Shown here: positions 35,670 to 44,119 of the stretch, piece after piece
Position numbering within the stretch: position 1 is the first letter of the stretch
Layout of the letters: every line of letters begins with the position of its first letter
Source of the DNA: Phycicoccus jejuensis
GTDB taxonomy: Bacteria > Actinomycetota > Actinomycetes > Actinomycetales > Dermatophilaceae
DNA length: 64,000 bases
Assembly: GCF_000720925.1 (NCBI RefSeq)
Contig: NZ_JOEE01000004.1
Coordinates: 310,001 to 374,000, forward strand
Reading direction: 5' to 3'
Notes under the pieces: generated by a model
Databases searched by the model: none
Told to the model about the DNA's origin: nothing
The model's input: the letters and a program-made list of their open reading frames with translations, nothing else
Translations under genes and position numbers: made by a program

Positions 35670-37643
35670 ATGCCCGGTGAGTCCGTCTTCCCCGCCCTCG
35701 AGCCGCTGCTCGAGCAGGTGAGCAAGCCCATCCAGTACGTCGGGGGCGAGCTGAACTCGACGGTCAAGCCCTGGGAGGTCGCCGGCGACGCGACCGTCCG
35801 CTGGGCGCTCATGTACCCCGACGCGTACGAGGTCGGCGTGCCGAACCAGGGCGTCATGATCCTCTACGAAGTGCTCAACGAGCGCGAGGACGCCCTCGCC
35901 GAGCGCACCTACGCCGTCTGGCCCGACCTCGAGGCCCTGATGCGCGAGCACGGCGTCCCGCAGTTCACGGTCGACGCCCACCGGCCGGTCGGCGACTTCG
36001 ACGTCCTCGGGATGTCGTTCTCGACCGAGCTCGGCTACACGAACATGCTCACCGCGCTCGACCTCGCGGGCATCCCGCTGCACGCGGCCGACCGCGACGA
36101 GACCCACCCGATCGTGCTCGCGGGCGGGCACGCCGCGTTCAACCCCGAGACGGTCGCCGACTTCGTCGACTGCGCCGTCGTCGGCGACGGCGAGGAGGCC
36201 GTGCTCGCGGTCACCGACATCATCGGTGACTGGAAGCGCGAAGGTCGCCCGGGCGGCCGCGACGAGCTCCTGATGCGCCTCGCGCGCACCGGCGGCGTCT
36301 ACGTCCCGCGCTTCTACGACGTCTCGTACCTGCCGGACGGCCGCATCCAGCGCGTCGCCCCCAACCGTCCCGGCGTGCCGTGGCGCGTGTCGAAGCACAC
36401 CGTCATGGACCTCGACGCCTGGCCCTACCCGAAGCAGCCGCTCGTGCCGCTCGCCGAGTCGGTGCACGAGCGGATGTCGGTCGAGATCTTCCGTGGCTGC
36501 ACCCGCGGCTGCCGCTTCTGCCAGGCCGGGATGATCACCCGCCCGGTGCGCGAGCGCTCCATCACCGGCATCGGCGAGATGGTCGAGCGCGGCCTGGCCG
36601 CGACCGGCTTCGAGGAGGTCGGGCTGCTCTCGCTGTCGAGCGCCGACCACTCCGAGATCGCCGACGTCACCAAGGGCCTCGCCGACCGCTACGAGGGCAC
36701 GAACACCGGTCTGTCGCTGCCGTCCACGCGCGTCGACGCCTTCAACATCGACCTCGCGAACGAGCTGACCCGCAACGGTCGCCGCTCCGGCCTGACCTTC
36801 GCGCCCGAGGGTGGCTCCGAGCGCATCCGCAAGGTCATCAACAAGATGGTCAGCGAGGACGACCTCATCCGCACCGTCGCCGCCGCGTACGGCGCGGGCT
36901 GGCGGCAGGTCAAGCTCTACTTCATGTGCGGCCTTCCGACCGAGACCGACGAGGACGTGCTCCAGATCGCCGAGCTCGCCAAGCGGGTCATCGAGACCGG
37001 CCGCCAGGTCAGCGGCCGCCGCGACATCCGCTGCACGGTGTCCATCGGCGGGTTCGTGCCCAAGCCGCACACGCCGTTCCAGTGGGCCGCCCAGCTCGGC
37101 GCCGACGAGACCGACGCGCGCCTGCAGAAGCTGCGCGACGCCATCCGGTCGGACAAGCAGTTCGGCCGCTCGATCGGGTTCCGGTACCACGACGGCAAGC
37201 CGGGCATCGTCGAGGGCCTGCTCTCGCGCGGCGACCGCCGGGTCGGCCGCGTCATCGAGGCCGTGTGGCGCGACGGCGGTCGGTTCGACGGCTGGTCCGA
37301 GCACTTCTCGTACGAGCGGTGGATGGACGCCGCCGAGCGCGAGCTGCCGCCGCAGGGCGTCGACGTCGCCTGGTACACGACCCGCGAGCGCGAGGAGTCG
37401 GAGGTCCTGCCGTGGGACCACATCGACTCCGGCCTCGACAAGGAGTGGCTCTGGCAGGACTGGCTCGACGCCGTCGACGAGGTCGAGGTCGACGACTGCC
37501 GTTGGACGCCGTGCTTCGACTGCGGCGTCTGCCCGCAGATGAACACCGAGATCGAGATCGGTCCGACCGGCAAGACGCTCCTGCCCCTCACCGTCCTCGG
37601 CTCCGGCCGCGAGCGGATGGCCGAGGCCGCCCACACCCACTGA
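35670..37643 (+). CDS. B12-binding-type radical SAM protein (TIGR03960 family)
   Basis: 657-residue radical SAM protein of the TIGR03960 type. The N-terminal part is B12-domain-like. The 4Fe-4S motif is C277-x3-C281-x2-C284 in CTRGCRFCQAG. SIGGFVPKPHTPFQW and the Cys-rich end (CFDCGVCPQM) are typical. In other actinobacteria it is directly followed by, or fused to, its DUF2344 partner and then rne/rng. Here that partner lies 8 kb downstream at 45643-46401. The exact reaction is unknown; a tRNA or ribosome modification role has been suggested from context only. Confidence 0.88.
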   Translation: MPGESVFPALEPLLEQVSKPIQYVGGELNSTVKPWEVAGDATVRWALMYPDAYEVGVPNQGVMILYEVLNEREDALAERTYAVWPDLEALMREHGVPQFTVDAHRPVGDFDVLGMSFSTELGYTNMLTALDLAGIPLHAADRDETHPIVLAGGHAAFNPETVADFVDCAVVGDGEEAVLAVTDIIGDWKREGRPGGRDELLMRLARTGGVYVPRFYDVSYLPDGRIQRVAPNRPGVPWRVSKHTVMDLDAWPYPKQPLVPLAESVHERMSVEIFRGCTRGCRFCQAGMITRPVRERSITGIGEMVERGLAATGFEEVGLLSLSSADHSEIADVTKGLADRYEGTNTGLSLPSTRVDAFNIDLANELTRNGRRSGLTFAPEGGSERIRKVINKMVSEDDLIRTVAAAYGAGWRQVKLYFMCGLPTETDEDVLQIAELAKRVIETGRQVSGRRDIRCTVSIGGFVPKPHTPFQWAAQLGADETDARLQKLRDAIRSDKQFGRSIGFRYHDGKPGIVEGLLSRGDRRVGRVIEAVWRDGGRFDGWSEHFSYERWMDAAERELPPQGVDVAWYTTREREESEVLPWDHIDSGLDKEWLWQDWLDAVDEVEVDDCRWTPCFDCGVCPQMNTEIEIGPTGKTLLPLTVLGSGRERMAEAAHTH

Positions 37644-37651
37644 CCGCGAGG

Positions 37652-37710
37652 ATCCGCGTCGTCACCGTGACGGCGCGGAACTTCCGGGACGACGCGGATG
37701 CATCCGCGTC
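37652..37710. repeat. Nested palindromes after the radical SAM gene
   Basis: ATCCGCGTCGT (37652-37662) pairs perfectly with ACGACGCGGAT (37689-37699). The right arm is also half of a perfect 20-bp palindrome, GACGCGGATGCATCCGCGTC (37691-37710). Two alternative stems therefore share one arm. They begin 9 bp after the stop codon and may terminate transcription. Confidence 0.65.
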
Positions 37711-37766
37711 CCGAGGGATCTTCCCCGTCATCACGGTGACGGCGTGGAAAGTCCGGAGCTGGGTGC

Positions 37767-37947
37767 GACAGCGATAACCCCGCACGTGCGGGCTTGGCGC
37801 GGGCGCCGGCCGGGACGGACAGCGATAACCCCGCACGTGCGGGCTTGGCGCGGGCGCCGGCCGTGACGGACAGCGATAACCCCGCACGTGCGGGCTTGGC
37901 GCGGGCGCCGGCCGGGACGGACAGCGATAACCCCGCACGTGCGGGCT
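37767..37947. repeat. 51-bp tandem repeat, 3.5 copies, each with a GC palindrome
   Basis: Copies begin at 37767, 37818, 37869 and 37920; the last is about 28 bp. Full copies are identical apart from single-base changes. Each contains the perfect palindrome CCCGCACGTGCGGG flanked by GATAAC and CTTGGCG. The palindrome resembles type I-E CRISPR repeats, but the intervening segments are the same in every copy, so this is a tandem repeat rather than a CRISPR array. It fills most of the 316-bp gap between two convergent genes. Confidence 0.85.
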
Positions 37948-37959
37948 CGTCGGCGGCGG

Positions 37960-38397
37960 TCAGGCGCGCAGGCTCGCGACGACCGTCTCGACCCGCCGGG
38001 CCCGCGTCTCGGGCTTCTTCGCCGCGACGACGGCCTCGGCGTGCCGGCGCTGCGCGCTGTAGGTCAGCGCCTCCCACGCCCGGGCCGCGTCCGCGTCGGC
38101 GGCGAGGGCCGCGGCGAGGTCCTCGGGGACCTCGACGGTGCGCGGCGCGTCGTCGAGGACGACCGTGACGGTGTGCGTCTCGCCGGCCGCGATGCCCGCG
38201 GCCTCCCGGACGGCGGCGCTCGCGCCGAGGAGGAAGCGCCCGCCCATCGCGGCGATGCTCGTGCGCCACGTGTGGCCGGCCACCGTCGCCGCGACCTTGG
38301 GGCGTCGCCCGCCGCCGAGCGCCTCGACGACCTCGTCGGGGACGACGAACCCCGTCGTCGTCCCGCCCGTGGCCTCCAGCTGCGTCGTGAACTCCAT
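37960..38397 (-). CDS. DUF1905/YdeI-domain protein
   Basis: 145-residue protein with an N-terminal DUF1905 beta-barrel (FTTQLEATGGTTTGFVVPDEVVEAL, quoted in part: GFVVPDEVVEALGGG; VAGHTWRTSIAAMGGRFLL) and a C-terminal YdeI/OmpD-associated helix motif (ALTYSAQRRHAEAVVAAKK, TRARRVE). Molecular function is not established. ATG at 38397 chosen. Its 3' end abuts the 51-bp tandem repeat. Confidence 0.85.
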   Translation of the reverse strand: MEFTTQLEATGGTTTGFVVPDEVVEALGGGRRPKVAATVAGHTWRTSIAAMGGRFLLGASAAVREAAGIAAGETHTVTVVLDDAPRTVEVPEDLAAALAADADAARAWEALTYSAQRRHAEAVVAAKKPETRARRVETVVASLRA

Positions 38398-38504
38398 GGG
38401 GGGAGTGTGCCCGCCCGGCGCCGGGCGGGGGACTGACCGAGCCGACCCGTGGCGTCGGCCGCAACCCTCGGCGCGCACCTGTCCGCCGGTGCCACGATGA
38501 CGAC

Positions 38505-39521
38505 GTGGGCCGGCCCAGCAGCAGCAGCGGACGCCGCTCGCTGCTGCTCGGCACCGACTCGGCGGGTGACGCGGTCCGACGGATCGCGGTGGCGCTCACC
38601 GCGCTCGCCGTCGTCATCGTCGTCGGGACACTGGGTTACCTGGTCCTCGGCTTCACTCTGCTCGAGGCGCTCTACCAGACGGTGCCGACCGTGGCGACGG
38701 TCGGCTTCCGCGAGGTCCGGCCCGTCGGCCCCACCGGGGAGGCCATCACCATCGTCCTCATCCTCCTCGGGGTGGGGACCGTCCTGTACAAGCTCGGGGT
38801 CCTCGTCGAGGCCGTCACCGAGGGTCACCTGCGCGAGCACCTCGGGAGGCGCCGGATGGAGCGCGACATCGCGCGGCTGCGCGACCACGTCATCGTCTGC
38901 GGGTTCGGCCGGGTCGGGCGCTCCGCGACCCGCTACCTGCTGGACCGCGGCCACGCGGTCGTCGTCGTCGACACCGACGCCACCCGGCTCGAGGGCCACA
39001 CCGGCCCGTTCGTCCACGGGGACGCCGCGAGCGACGACACCCTGCGGGCCGCCGGCATCGACCGTGCCCGCGCCCTGCGCCGCGACCTCGTGATCATCAG
39101 CCGGGCCCGCACGCTCGGCTCCAAGGAGAAGCTCGTCCTCGCCGGCGCCACGCGGGCGGTCAACCCGCAGCTCATCGGCGGCCGGAGGATGGCCTCCTTC
39201 GCCCTGCACGCCGACGTCGCGGAGTTCCTCGACGAGGTGATGCACGACGACGACCTCGACGTGCGCATCGAGCAGGTCCGCCTCGCCGACACCGACGCCG
39301 TCGTCGGCCGCACCCTCGCCGAGGTCGACGTCCCGGGGACGTGCGGGTGCCAGCTGCTCGCCGTGCGCGCGCCGCGGAAGGGGCCGTTCACGCCGTCACC
39401 GCCCCCGCAGACCGTGCTGGCCGCCGGCGCGACGCTCATCGTCTTCGGGACCCCCGACCAGGTCGGCCGCCTGCGCGCGCTCGCGGCCGACGGGCGCGTC
39501 CCGACCGTCGTCGACGGCTGA
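38505..39521 (+). CDS. Two-helix potassium channel with RCK (TrkA) domains, internal deletion
   Basis: 338-residue K+ channel subunit. Two helices flank a pore loop, TVPTVATVGFREVRP, where TVGFRE replaces the usual TVGYGD. The RCK N-domain follows: HVIVCGFGRVGRSATRYLL, VVVVDTD, HGDAASDDTLRAAGIDRARAL. Relatives continue with about 22 residues (roughly L-x-x-D-x-x-N-x-x-x-x-L-T-A-R) before the RDLVIISRAR strand. Here ARAL runs straight into RRDLVIISRAR, so one Rossmann strand-helix unit appears deleted in frame. The TrkA-C domain then closes the protein. GTG start. Channel function may be impaired or altered. Confidence 0.8.
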   Translation: MGRPSSSSGRRSLLLGTDSAGDAVRRIAVALTALAVVIVVGTLGYLVLGFTLLEALYQTVPTVATVGFREVRPVGPTGEAITIVLILLGVGTVLYKLGVLVEAVTEGHLREHLGRRRMERDIARLRDHVIVCGFGRVGRSATRYLLDRGHAVVVVDTDATRLEGHTGPFVHGDAASDDTLRAAGIDRARALRRDLVIISRARTLGSKEKLVLAGATRAVNPQLIGGRRMASFALHADVAEFLDEVMHDDDLDVRIEQVRLADTDAVVGRTLAEVDVPGTCGCQLLAVRAPRKGPFTPSPPPQTVLAAGATLIVFGTPDQVGRLRALAADGRVPTVVDG

Positions 39522-39553
39522 CGCGCCGCCGGCGCCCCTGTCAGGATGACGCC

Positions 39554-40504
39554 GTGGACGAGCGACCGACCCCGCCCCGCGCCATCACGCTGCGCTTCCT
39601 CGCCGCGCCGACCGACGCCGGGCACTCCGGCTCGGTGAGCGCCGGCCGGGTGCTCGAGTGGATCGACAAGGCGGGCTACGCGGGCGCCGCCGGCTGGAGC
39701 GGCACGTACTGCGTCACGGCGTACGTCGGCAACGTCCGCTTCACCCGTCCCGTCGAGGTCGGTGACCTCGTGGAGGTGACGGCCACCGTCGTCCACACCG
39801 GCCGCTCGTCGATGCACATCACGGTCGACGTCGCCTCGGGCGCCCCGCGCACCCGTCGGCTCGAGCCGGCCACGCGCTGCCTCATCGTCTTCGTCGCCGT
39901 CGACGCCGAGGGCCGCTCGACCCCCGTGCCGCCGCTCGTCCCGGCAACGCTGGGGGAGGAGCTGCAGCAGCGCTGGGCGGTGCGCCGGGCCGAGCTCCGC
40001 GCCGAGGTCGAGGCCGCGATGGCCGGCCAGGTCTACTCGGACGCCGGCACCGCCCCGCGCGTCACGATGCGCTTCCTCGCCGCGCCCACCGACGTCAACT
40101 GGGGCGGCAAGGTGCACGGTGGCATCGTCATGCGCTGGATCGACGAGGCGGCGCACGTCCTCGCCACCCGGTGGACGGGCAGCGCCGACAACGTCGCGAT
40201 CTTCACCGGCGGGGTGCGCTTCTACCGGCCGCTGCGCATCGGCCACCTCGTCGAGGTCGAGGCGCGGCTGCTGCACACCGGCCGCACGTCGATGCACGTG
40301 GGCGTCCACGTGCGCTCCGGCGACCCCGCCGACGGCGAGGGCTCCCTCGAGCTGACCACCTACTGCCGCACCGTGTTCGTGGCCCTCGACGCCGAGCGGC
40401 GGGCCGTCCCGGCGCCGACCTGGACGCCGGTCAGCGAGGAGGACCGGGACCTCGACGCCCATGCCCTCGAGCTCGTCGCCATCCGGGAGCGCTTCGGCGA
40501 CTGA
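39554..40504 (+). CDS. Double-hotdog acyl-CoA thioesterase
   Basis: 316-residue protein with two hotdog domains arising by duplication. ITLRFLAAPTDAGHSGSVSA near the N-terminus is echoed by VTMRFLAAPTDVNWGGKVHG, and TGRSSMHITVDVASG by TGRTSMHVGVHVRSG. The second copy keeps the GGKVHGGIVMRWIDEAA pattern with an Asp that could be catalytic; the first copy has GSVSAGRVLEWIDKA. Predicted acyl-CoA hydrolase (cytosolic). GTG start at 39554. Confidence 0.85.
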   Translation: MDERPTPPRAITLRFLAAPTDAGHSGSVSAGRVLEWIDKAGYAGAAGWSGTYCVTAYVGNVRFTRPVEVGDLVEVTATVVHTGRSSMHITVDVASGAPRTRRLEPATRCLIVFVAVDAEGRSTPVPPLVPATLGEELQQRWAVRRAELRAEVEAAMAGQVYSDAGTAPRVTMRFLAAPTDVNWGGKVHGGIVMRWIDEAAHVLATRWTGSADNVAIFTGGVRFYRPLRIGHLVEVEARLLHTGRTSMHVGVHVRSGDPADGEGSLELTTYCRTVFVALDAERRAVPAPTWTPVSEEDRDLDAHALELVAIRERFGD

Positions 40505-40529
40505 CCGGGGCACCGGGGGATCGGTGAGC

Positions 40530-40567
40530 GTGTGTCGTTGACGATGGTGTGCGACACACACTATCGT
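40530..40567 (+). promoter_or_regulatory. padR promoter with overlapping inverted repeat
   Basis: TTGACG (40538-40543) and TATCGT (40562-40567) are separated by 18 bp and form a good promoter. Transcription would start at about the ATG at 40574, giving a leaderless message. GTGTGTCG (40530-40537) and CGACACAC (40552-40559) form an inverted repeat over the -35 and spacer, suiting autorepression by the PadR protein. Confidence 0.6.
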
Positions 40568-40573
40568 GTCGGC

Positions 40574-40906
40574 ATGACCTCACCCGACGACCCGACCCTC
40601 GCGGGGCACCTCCAGGAGCTGCGTCGGGGCACGGTCGTCGTCGCCGCCCTGGCGAGCCTGCGGACCGCGGGCTACGGCTACGCGCTCCTCGAGACGCTGG
40701 GCCGGGCCGGCTTCGAGGTCGACGCCAACACGCTCTACCCGCTGCTGCGCCGGCTCGAGAAGCAGGGCCTGCTCACGGCGGAGTGGAACACCGAGGAGTC
40801 CCGCCCGCGGAAGTTCTACCGGACGAGCCCCTCCGGCGAGGACGTCCTCGCCGCCCTCCGTGCCGACTGGCGCGCGCTCGACGCCGCCATCACCGACCTC
40901 GCCTGA
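40574..40906 (+). CDS. PadR-family transcriptional regulator
   Basis: 110-residue winged-helix regulator. GTVVVAALASLRTAGYGYALLETL, quoted in part as GYGYALLETLGRAGF, then NTLYPLLRRLEKQGLLTAEW and RKFYRTSPSGEDVL are diagnostic of PadR. The short C-terminus is of the PadR-s1 type. It heads an operon with the membrane protein 25 bp downstream; an inverted repeat over its own promoter suggests autorepression. The ligand is unknown. The start at 40574 fits a leaderless transcript. Confidence 0.9.
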   Translation: MTSPDDPTLAGHLQELRRGTVVVAALASLRTAGYGYALLETLGRAGFEVDANTLYPLLRRLEKQGLLTAEWNTEESRPRKFYRTSPSGEDVLAALRADWRALDAAITDLA

Positions 40907-40930
40907 CCCGACCGACCGGAGGAGCCCACC

Positions 40931-41893
40931 ATGGGGAGCCTGACCGACCGCTACGTCTCCGCCACCGTCCGCGAGCTCGCGCAGGACCAGCGCGACGACG
41001 TCGACCGTGAGCTGCGCGGCACCATCGAGGACATGGTCGAGGCCCGCCTCGACACCGACGCCGCGACCGACCGCGAGGAGGCCGAGCGCGCCGTCCTCGT
41101 CGAGCTCGGTGACCCGGTCCGCCTCGCCGCGGGCTACACCGGCCGTCCGCTGCACCTCATCGGGCCGGCGGTCTACCCCGAGTGGCGCCGGCTCGTCACC
41201 CTGCTCGTCACCGTCATCTCGCCGATCGCCGCGGTGGGGACCCTCGTCGTGCGGCTGTTCGTCGACGACGTCGCGACCGACGGCGTCGGGCCGGCCTTCG
41301 GGAGCGCCGCCCTGGCCGGGCTGACCACGGCGTTCCACGTCGTGTTCTGGACCACGCTCGTGTTCGCCATCCTGGAGCGCGCGCAGCCCGGCGCGGGAGT
41401 CATGGGTTGGACGCCCGACCAGCTCCCCGACGCCCCGTCCTCGCGACGGTCGGTCGGGCGGTCGGAGGCCGTGTTCTCGGTCGTCGCCCTCGTCGTCATG
41501 GCCCTCGCGGTCGGCTGGCAGGAGACGAGCTCGCCGGTCCGGGTGCGCGGGGAGGCCGTGCCGGTGCTCGACCCCGCGCTCTGGTCGGGATGGCTGCCGC
41601 TGTTCCTCGTCCTGCTGGCCGCCCACGCGGCGCTCGTGCTCGTCGCCCTCCGGGCTCGCCGCTGGACGTGGACGACGGTCGGCGTGGGCGTCGCCCTCGA
41701 CCTCGCGGTCGCGGCGCTGCTCGTCGGGCTCGCGCAGACCGACCGGCTCTACGACCCCGCGTTCGTCGCCGCGCTCGTCGACGGCGGATGGGCGACCGCG
41801 GGCCGCGACCTGCGGGTCGCCACCGTGCTCGGCGTCGTCGCCGTCACCGTCTGGGACCAGGTCGAGACCGCCCGGCGGATGCGCAGCCGCTGA
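40931..41893 (+). CDS. Membrane protein with permease-prefix-like domain, PadR operon
   Basis: 320-residue protein. The N-terminal 75 residues are a helical cytoplasmic domain (YVSATVRELAQDQRDDVDRE, quoted in part; EEAERAVLVELGDPVRLAAGY), like the HAAS/permease-prefix domains found in PadR operons. About six hydrophobic helices follow. A GGAGGAG-like site precedes the ATG. It is probably a target of the upstream regulator. Function unknown. Confidence 0.8.
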   Translation: MGSLTDRYVSATVRELAQDQRDDVDRELRGTIEDMVEARLDTDAATDREEAERAVLVELGDPVRLAAGYTGRPLHLIGPAVYPEWRRLVTLLVTVISPIAAVGTLVVRLFVDDVATDGVGPAFGSAALAGLTTAFHVVFWTTLVFAILERAQPGAGVMGWTPDQLPDAPSSRRSVGRSEAVFSVVALVVMALAVGWQETSSPVRVRGEAVPVLDPALWSGWLPLFLVLLAAHAALVLVALRARRWTWTTVGVGVALDLAVAALLVGLAQTDRLYDPAFVAALVDGGWATAGRDLRVATVLGVVAVTVWDQVETARRMRSR

Positions 41894-42001
41894 CGCCGGC
41901 TGAGGACCTGCTGAGGACGCCGGCGCGGGGCCGCCCTGCGCCGGAGGGCGATCCGTGACATCCGTCAGGGTGCGAAGCGGGCTCGCGGGGTGAGGCTGCG
42001 C

Positions 42002-42025
42002 GTCACGGGGCCACCGCCCCGTGAC
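42002..42025 (+). promoter_or_regulatory. Perfect hairpin in the leader of the S53 peptidase gene
   Basis: GTCACGGGGC and GCCCCGTGAC form a perfect 10-bp stem around CACC. It ends 21 bp before the GTG start and just ahead of the AGGAGG ribosome-binding site. It may be the terminator of the upstream gene or an attenuating/stabilising element of the peptidase message. Confidence 0.5.
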
Positions 42026-42046
42026 AGGTCTCCCAGGAGGTATCCC

Positions 42047-44044
42047 GTGACAGGAACCACTCGTGGGACGGTGGCGCTCGTCGGCGCCGCCGTCCTCGCC
42101 GCGACCGGAGCCGGGGCGCTCGGCGCCGGCGCGGCCGCCGCTGCACCGCACGGCACCGGCCGGCACACGGTCAGCCCCGCCCCGGCGTGGACCACGCGGG
42201 CGCAGGCCCAGCGCTCCGGTGCGGCGACGTCCGGCCCGACGACCCGGGTCAAGGTCTGGCTCGCGCCCCGCGACGGGGCCGGCCTGCGCCGGCTCGCGGC
42301 CGCGGTCTCGGACCCGTCCTCGGCGCAGTACGGGCACTACCTCGACACCGCGCAGTACGCGGCGCGCTACGCGCCCACCGCCGCGACCGTCGACGCCGTC
42401 AGCGGATGGGCCCGCGGCGCGGGCCTGCACGTCGACACCGTCGGCACCGACCGCCACTTCGTCGAGGTCTCCGGCAGCCGCGAGGCGGTCTCGTCGGCCT
42501 TCACGGCGAACCTGCGCACCTTCACGCTCGACGGTGCCACGGGCACGGCCCCGACGAGCGCCGTCACCGTGCCCGACGCCCTCGGCGCGCAGGTCCTCGC
42601 CGTCACGGGACTCGACACCGTGACGCACCGGACCCGGCCCGCGCAGGAGGGTGGCCGGGGCACGGCGTCCACCTCGACGGCCTCGCCGAGCGACCTCGGG
42701 CCGCCCGCCGGCTTCGTCAACTCGACGACCTGCGGCGCGTACTACGGCCAGAAGGTCGACCGGACCGACCCGGCGTTCGAGGGCAAGCACCTGCCCTACT
42801 CGGTGTGCGGCTACACCCCGAAGCAGCTGCGCTCGGCGTACGGCATCACCGCGTCGCACCTGACCGGCAAGGGCGAGACGGTGGCCATCACCGACGCGTT
42901 CGCGGCGCCCACCATCGAGGAGGACGCGAACACCTACGCGACCCGCCACGGGGACAAGGCCTTCCGCCGCAACCAGTTCACGCAGGCCAACGACACCACG
43001 TACGACCCCACGAAGGTCGAGGAGTGCGGTGGCAACGGCTGGTACGGCGAGGAGACCCTCGACGTCGAGGCCGTCCACGGGATGGCGCCCGACGCGACGG
43101 TCGCCTACTACGGCGCGGCCAGCTGCTACGACGACGACCTGCTGAACTCGATCGCCCGCGTGGTACACGACAACAAGGCCTCGCTCATCTCCAACTCGTG
43201 GGGCGAGCCGACCTACGTCGTCGTCGACGGCGTGAAGACGCCGACCATCGACGACGCGCTCGTCCAGGCCTACGAGTCGGTCATCCTCCAGGGCGCCGTC
43301 CAGGGAATCGGCACCTACTTCTCCTCGGGTGACGACGGCGACGAGGGCGCGAACACCGGTGTCGTGTCGCCGGACTGGCCCGCGGCCGACCCCTACGTCA
43401 CGGCAGTGGGCGGCACGGCCCTCGCCATCGACAAGCAGGGCCGCCGCCAGTTCGAGACCGGCTGGGGCACCGAGAAGTACACGCTCTCGAACGGTGCGTG
43501 GGCGCCGGTCGGCTACCTCTACGGCGCCGGCGGCGGGTGCAGCGACCGCTTCACCAAGCCGTTCTACCAGCAGCACACGGTGACCGGCTGCGCGATGCGC
43601 GGCGTCCCCGACGTCGCGATGGACGCGGACCCGACCACCGGCATGCTCGTCGGTGAGACCCAGGTCTTCGACGCGCCGACGCGCTTCGGCCAGGGAGTCC
43701 GCTACGGCGAGTACCGGATCGGTGGCACCAGCCTCGCGTCGCCGCTCATGGCCGGCCTCCAGGCCACCGTGCAGCAGCACCGTGGCCGCATCGGCTTCGC
43801 CAACCCGTCGCTCTACCGCCTGGCCCGCACCTCGGGCGTCTTCTACGACGTCCGTCACCAGGGCGACCGCGGCAACGTGCGCGTCGACTACGTCAACGGC
43901 CTCAACGCCGACGACGGGCTCGTCCCCAGCGTCCGGACCTTCGACCAGGACTCGAGCCTGACGACCGGTCGTGGCTGGGACGACGTGACCGGGGTGGGTG
44001 CGCCGACGGCGCGCTACCTCGCCACCGCCTCACGGCGGCACTGA
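42047..44044 (+). CDS. Secreted S53 (sedolisin/kumamolisin) serine-carboxyl peptidase
   Basis: 665-residue exported protease. A signal peptide ends around AAAAAAPHG. A prodomain covers about residues 50-200. The catalytic residues are visible: Glu335-x3-Asp339 in EETLDVEAVHGM, the oxyanion Asp429 in SSGDDGDE and Ser562 in GGTSLASP. A C-terminal calcium site is suggested by GRGWDDVTGVGAP. Such enzymes are autoactivated and work best at acid pH. GTG at 42047 is chosen because AGGAGG lies just upstream; an earlier in-frame GTG at 41990 lacks a site. Probably scavenges extracellular protein. Confidence 0.9.
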   Translation: MTGTTRGTVALVGAAVLAATGAGALGAGAAAAAPHGTGRHTVSPAPAWTTRAQAQRSGAATSGPTTRVKVWLAPRDGAGLRRLAAAVSDPSSAQYGHYLDTAQYAARYAPTAATVDAVSGWARGAGLHVDTVGTDRHFVEVSGSREAVSSAFTANLRTFTLDGATGTAPTSAVTVPDALGAQVLAVTGLDTVTHRTRPAQEGGRGTASTSTASPSDLGPPAGFVNSTTCGAYYGQKVDRTDPAFEGKHLPYSVCGYTPKQLRSAYGITASHLTGKGETVAITDAFAAPTIEEDANTYATRHGDKAFRRNQFTQANDTTYDPTKVEECGGNGWYGEETLDVEAVHGMAPDATVAYYGAASCYDDDLLNSIARVVHDNKASLISNSWGEPTYVVVDGVKTPTIDDALVQAYESVILQGAVQGIGTYFSSGDDGDEGANTGVVSPDWPAADPYVTAVGGTALAIDKQGRRQFETGWGTEKYTLSNGAWAPVGYLYGAGGGCSDRFTKPFYQQHTVTGCAMRGVPDVAMDADPTTGMLVGETQVFDAPTRFGQGVRYGEYRIGGTSLASPLMAGLQATVQQHRGRIGFANPSLYRLARTSGVFYDVRHQGDRGNVRVDYVNGLNADDGLVPSVRTFDQDSSLTTGRGWDDVTGVGAPTARYLATASRRH

Positions 44045-44072
44045 CACCCGGCCTGCCCCCGGGTGCGCAGCA

Positions 44073-44105
44073 GAGGGCTCGGCCGCCACGTGCGGCCGGG
44101 CCCTC
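44073..44105. terminator. Bidirectional terminator after the peptidase gene
   Basis: GAGGGCTCGGCCGC (44073-44086) and GCGGCCGGGCCCTC (44092-44105) pair over 14 bp with one G-T wobble around CACGT. It lies between convergent genes and suits both. Confidence 0.7.
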
Positions 44106-44119
44106 GTGCGTGCGCGGGG

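Noticed and set aside
37767..37947. CRISPR array of type I-E
   Set aside because: The palindrome is CRISPR-like, but the period is 51 bp, the would-be spacers are identical and no cas genes are in the window.
37794..38168. Coding repeat protein with 17-residue repeats
   Set aside because: 51 is a multiple of three, so any frame stays open; the frame has no ribosome-binding site and runs antisense into the YdeI-like gene.
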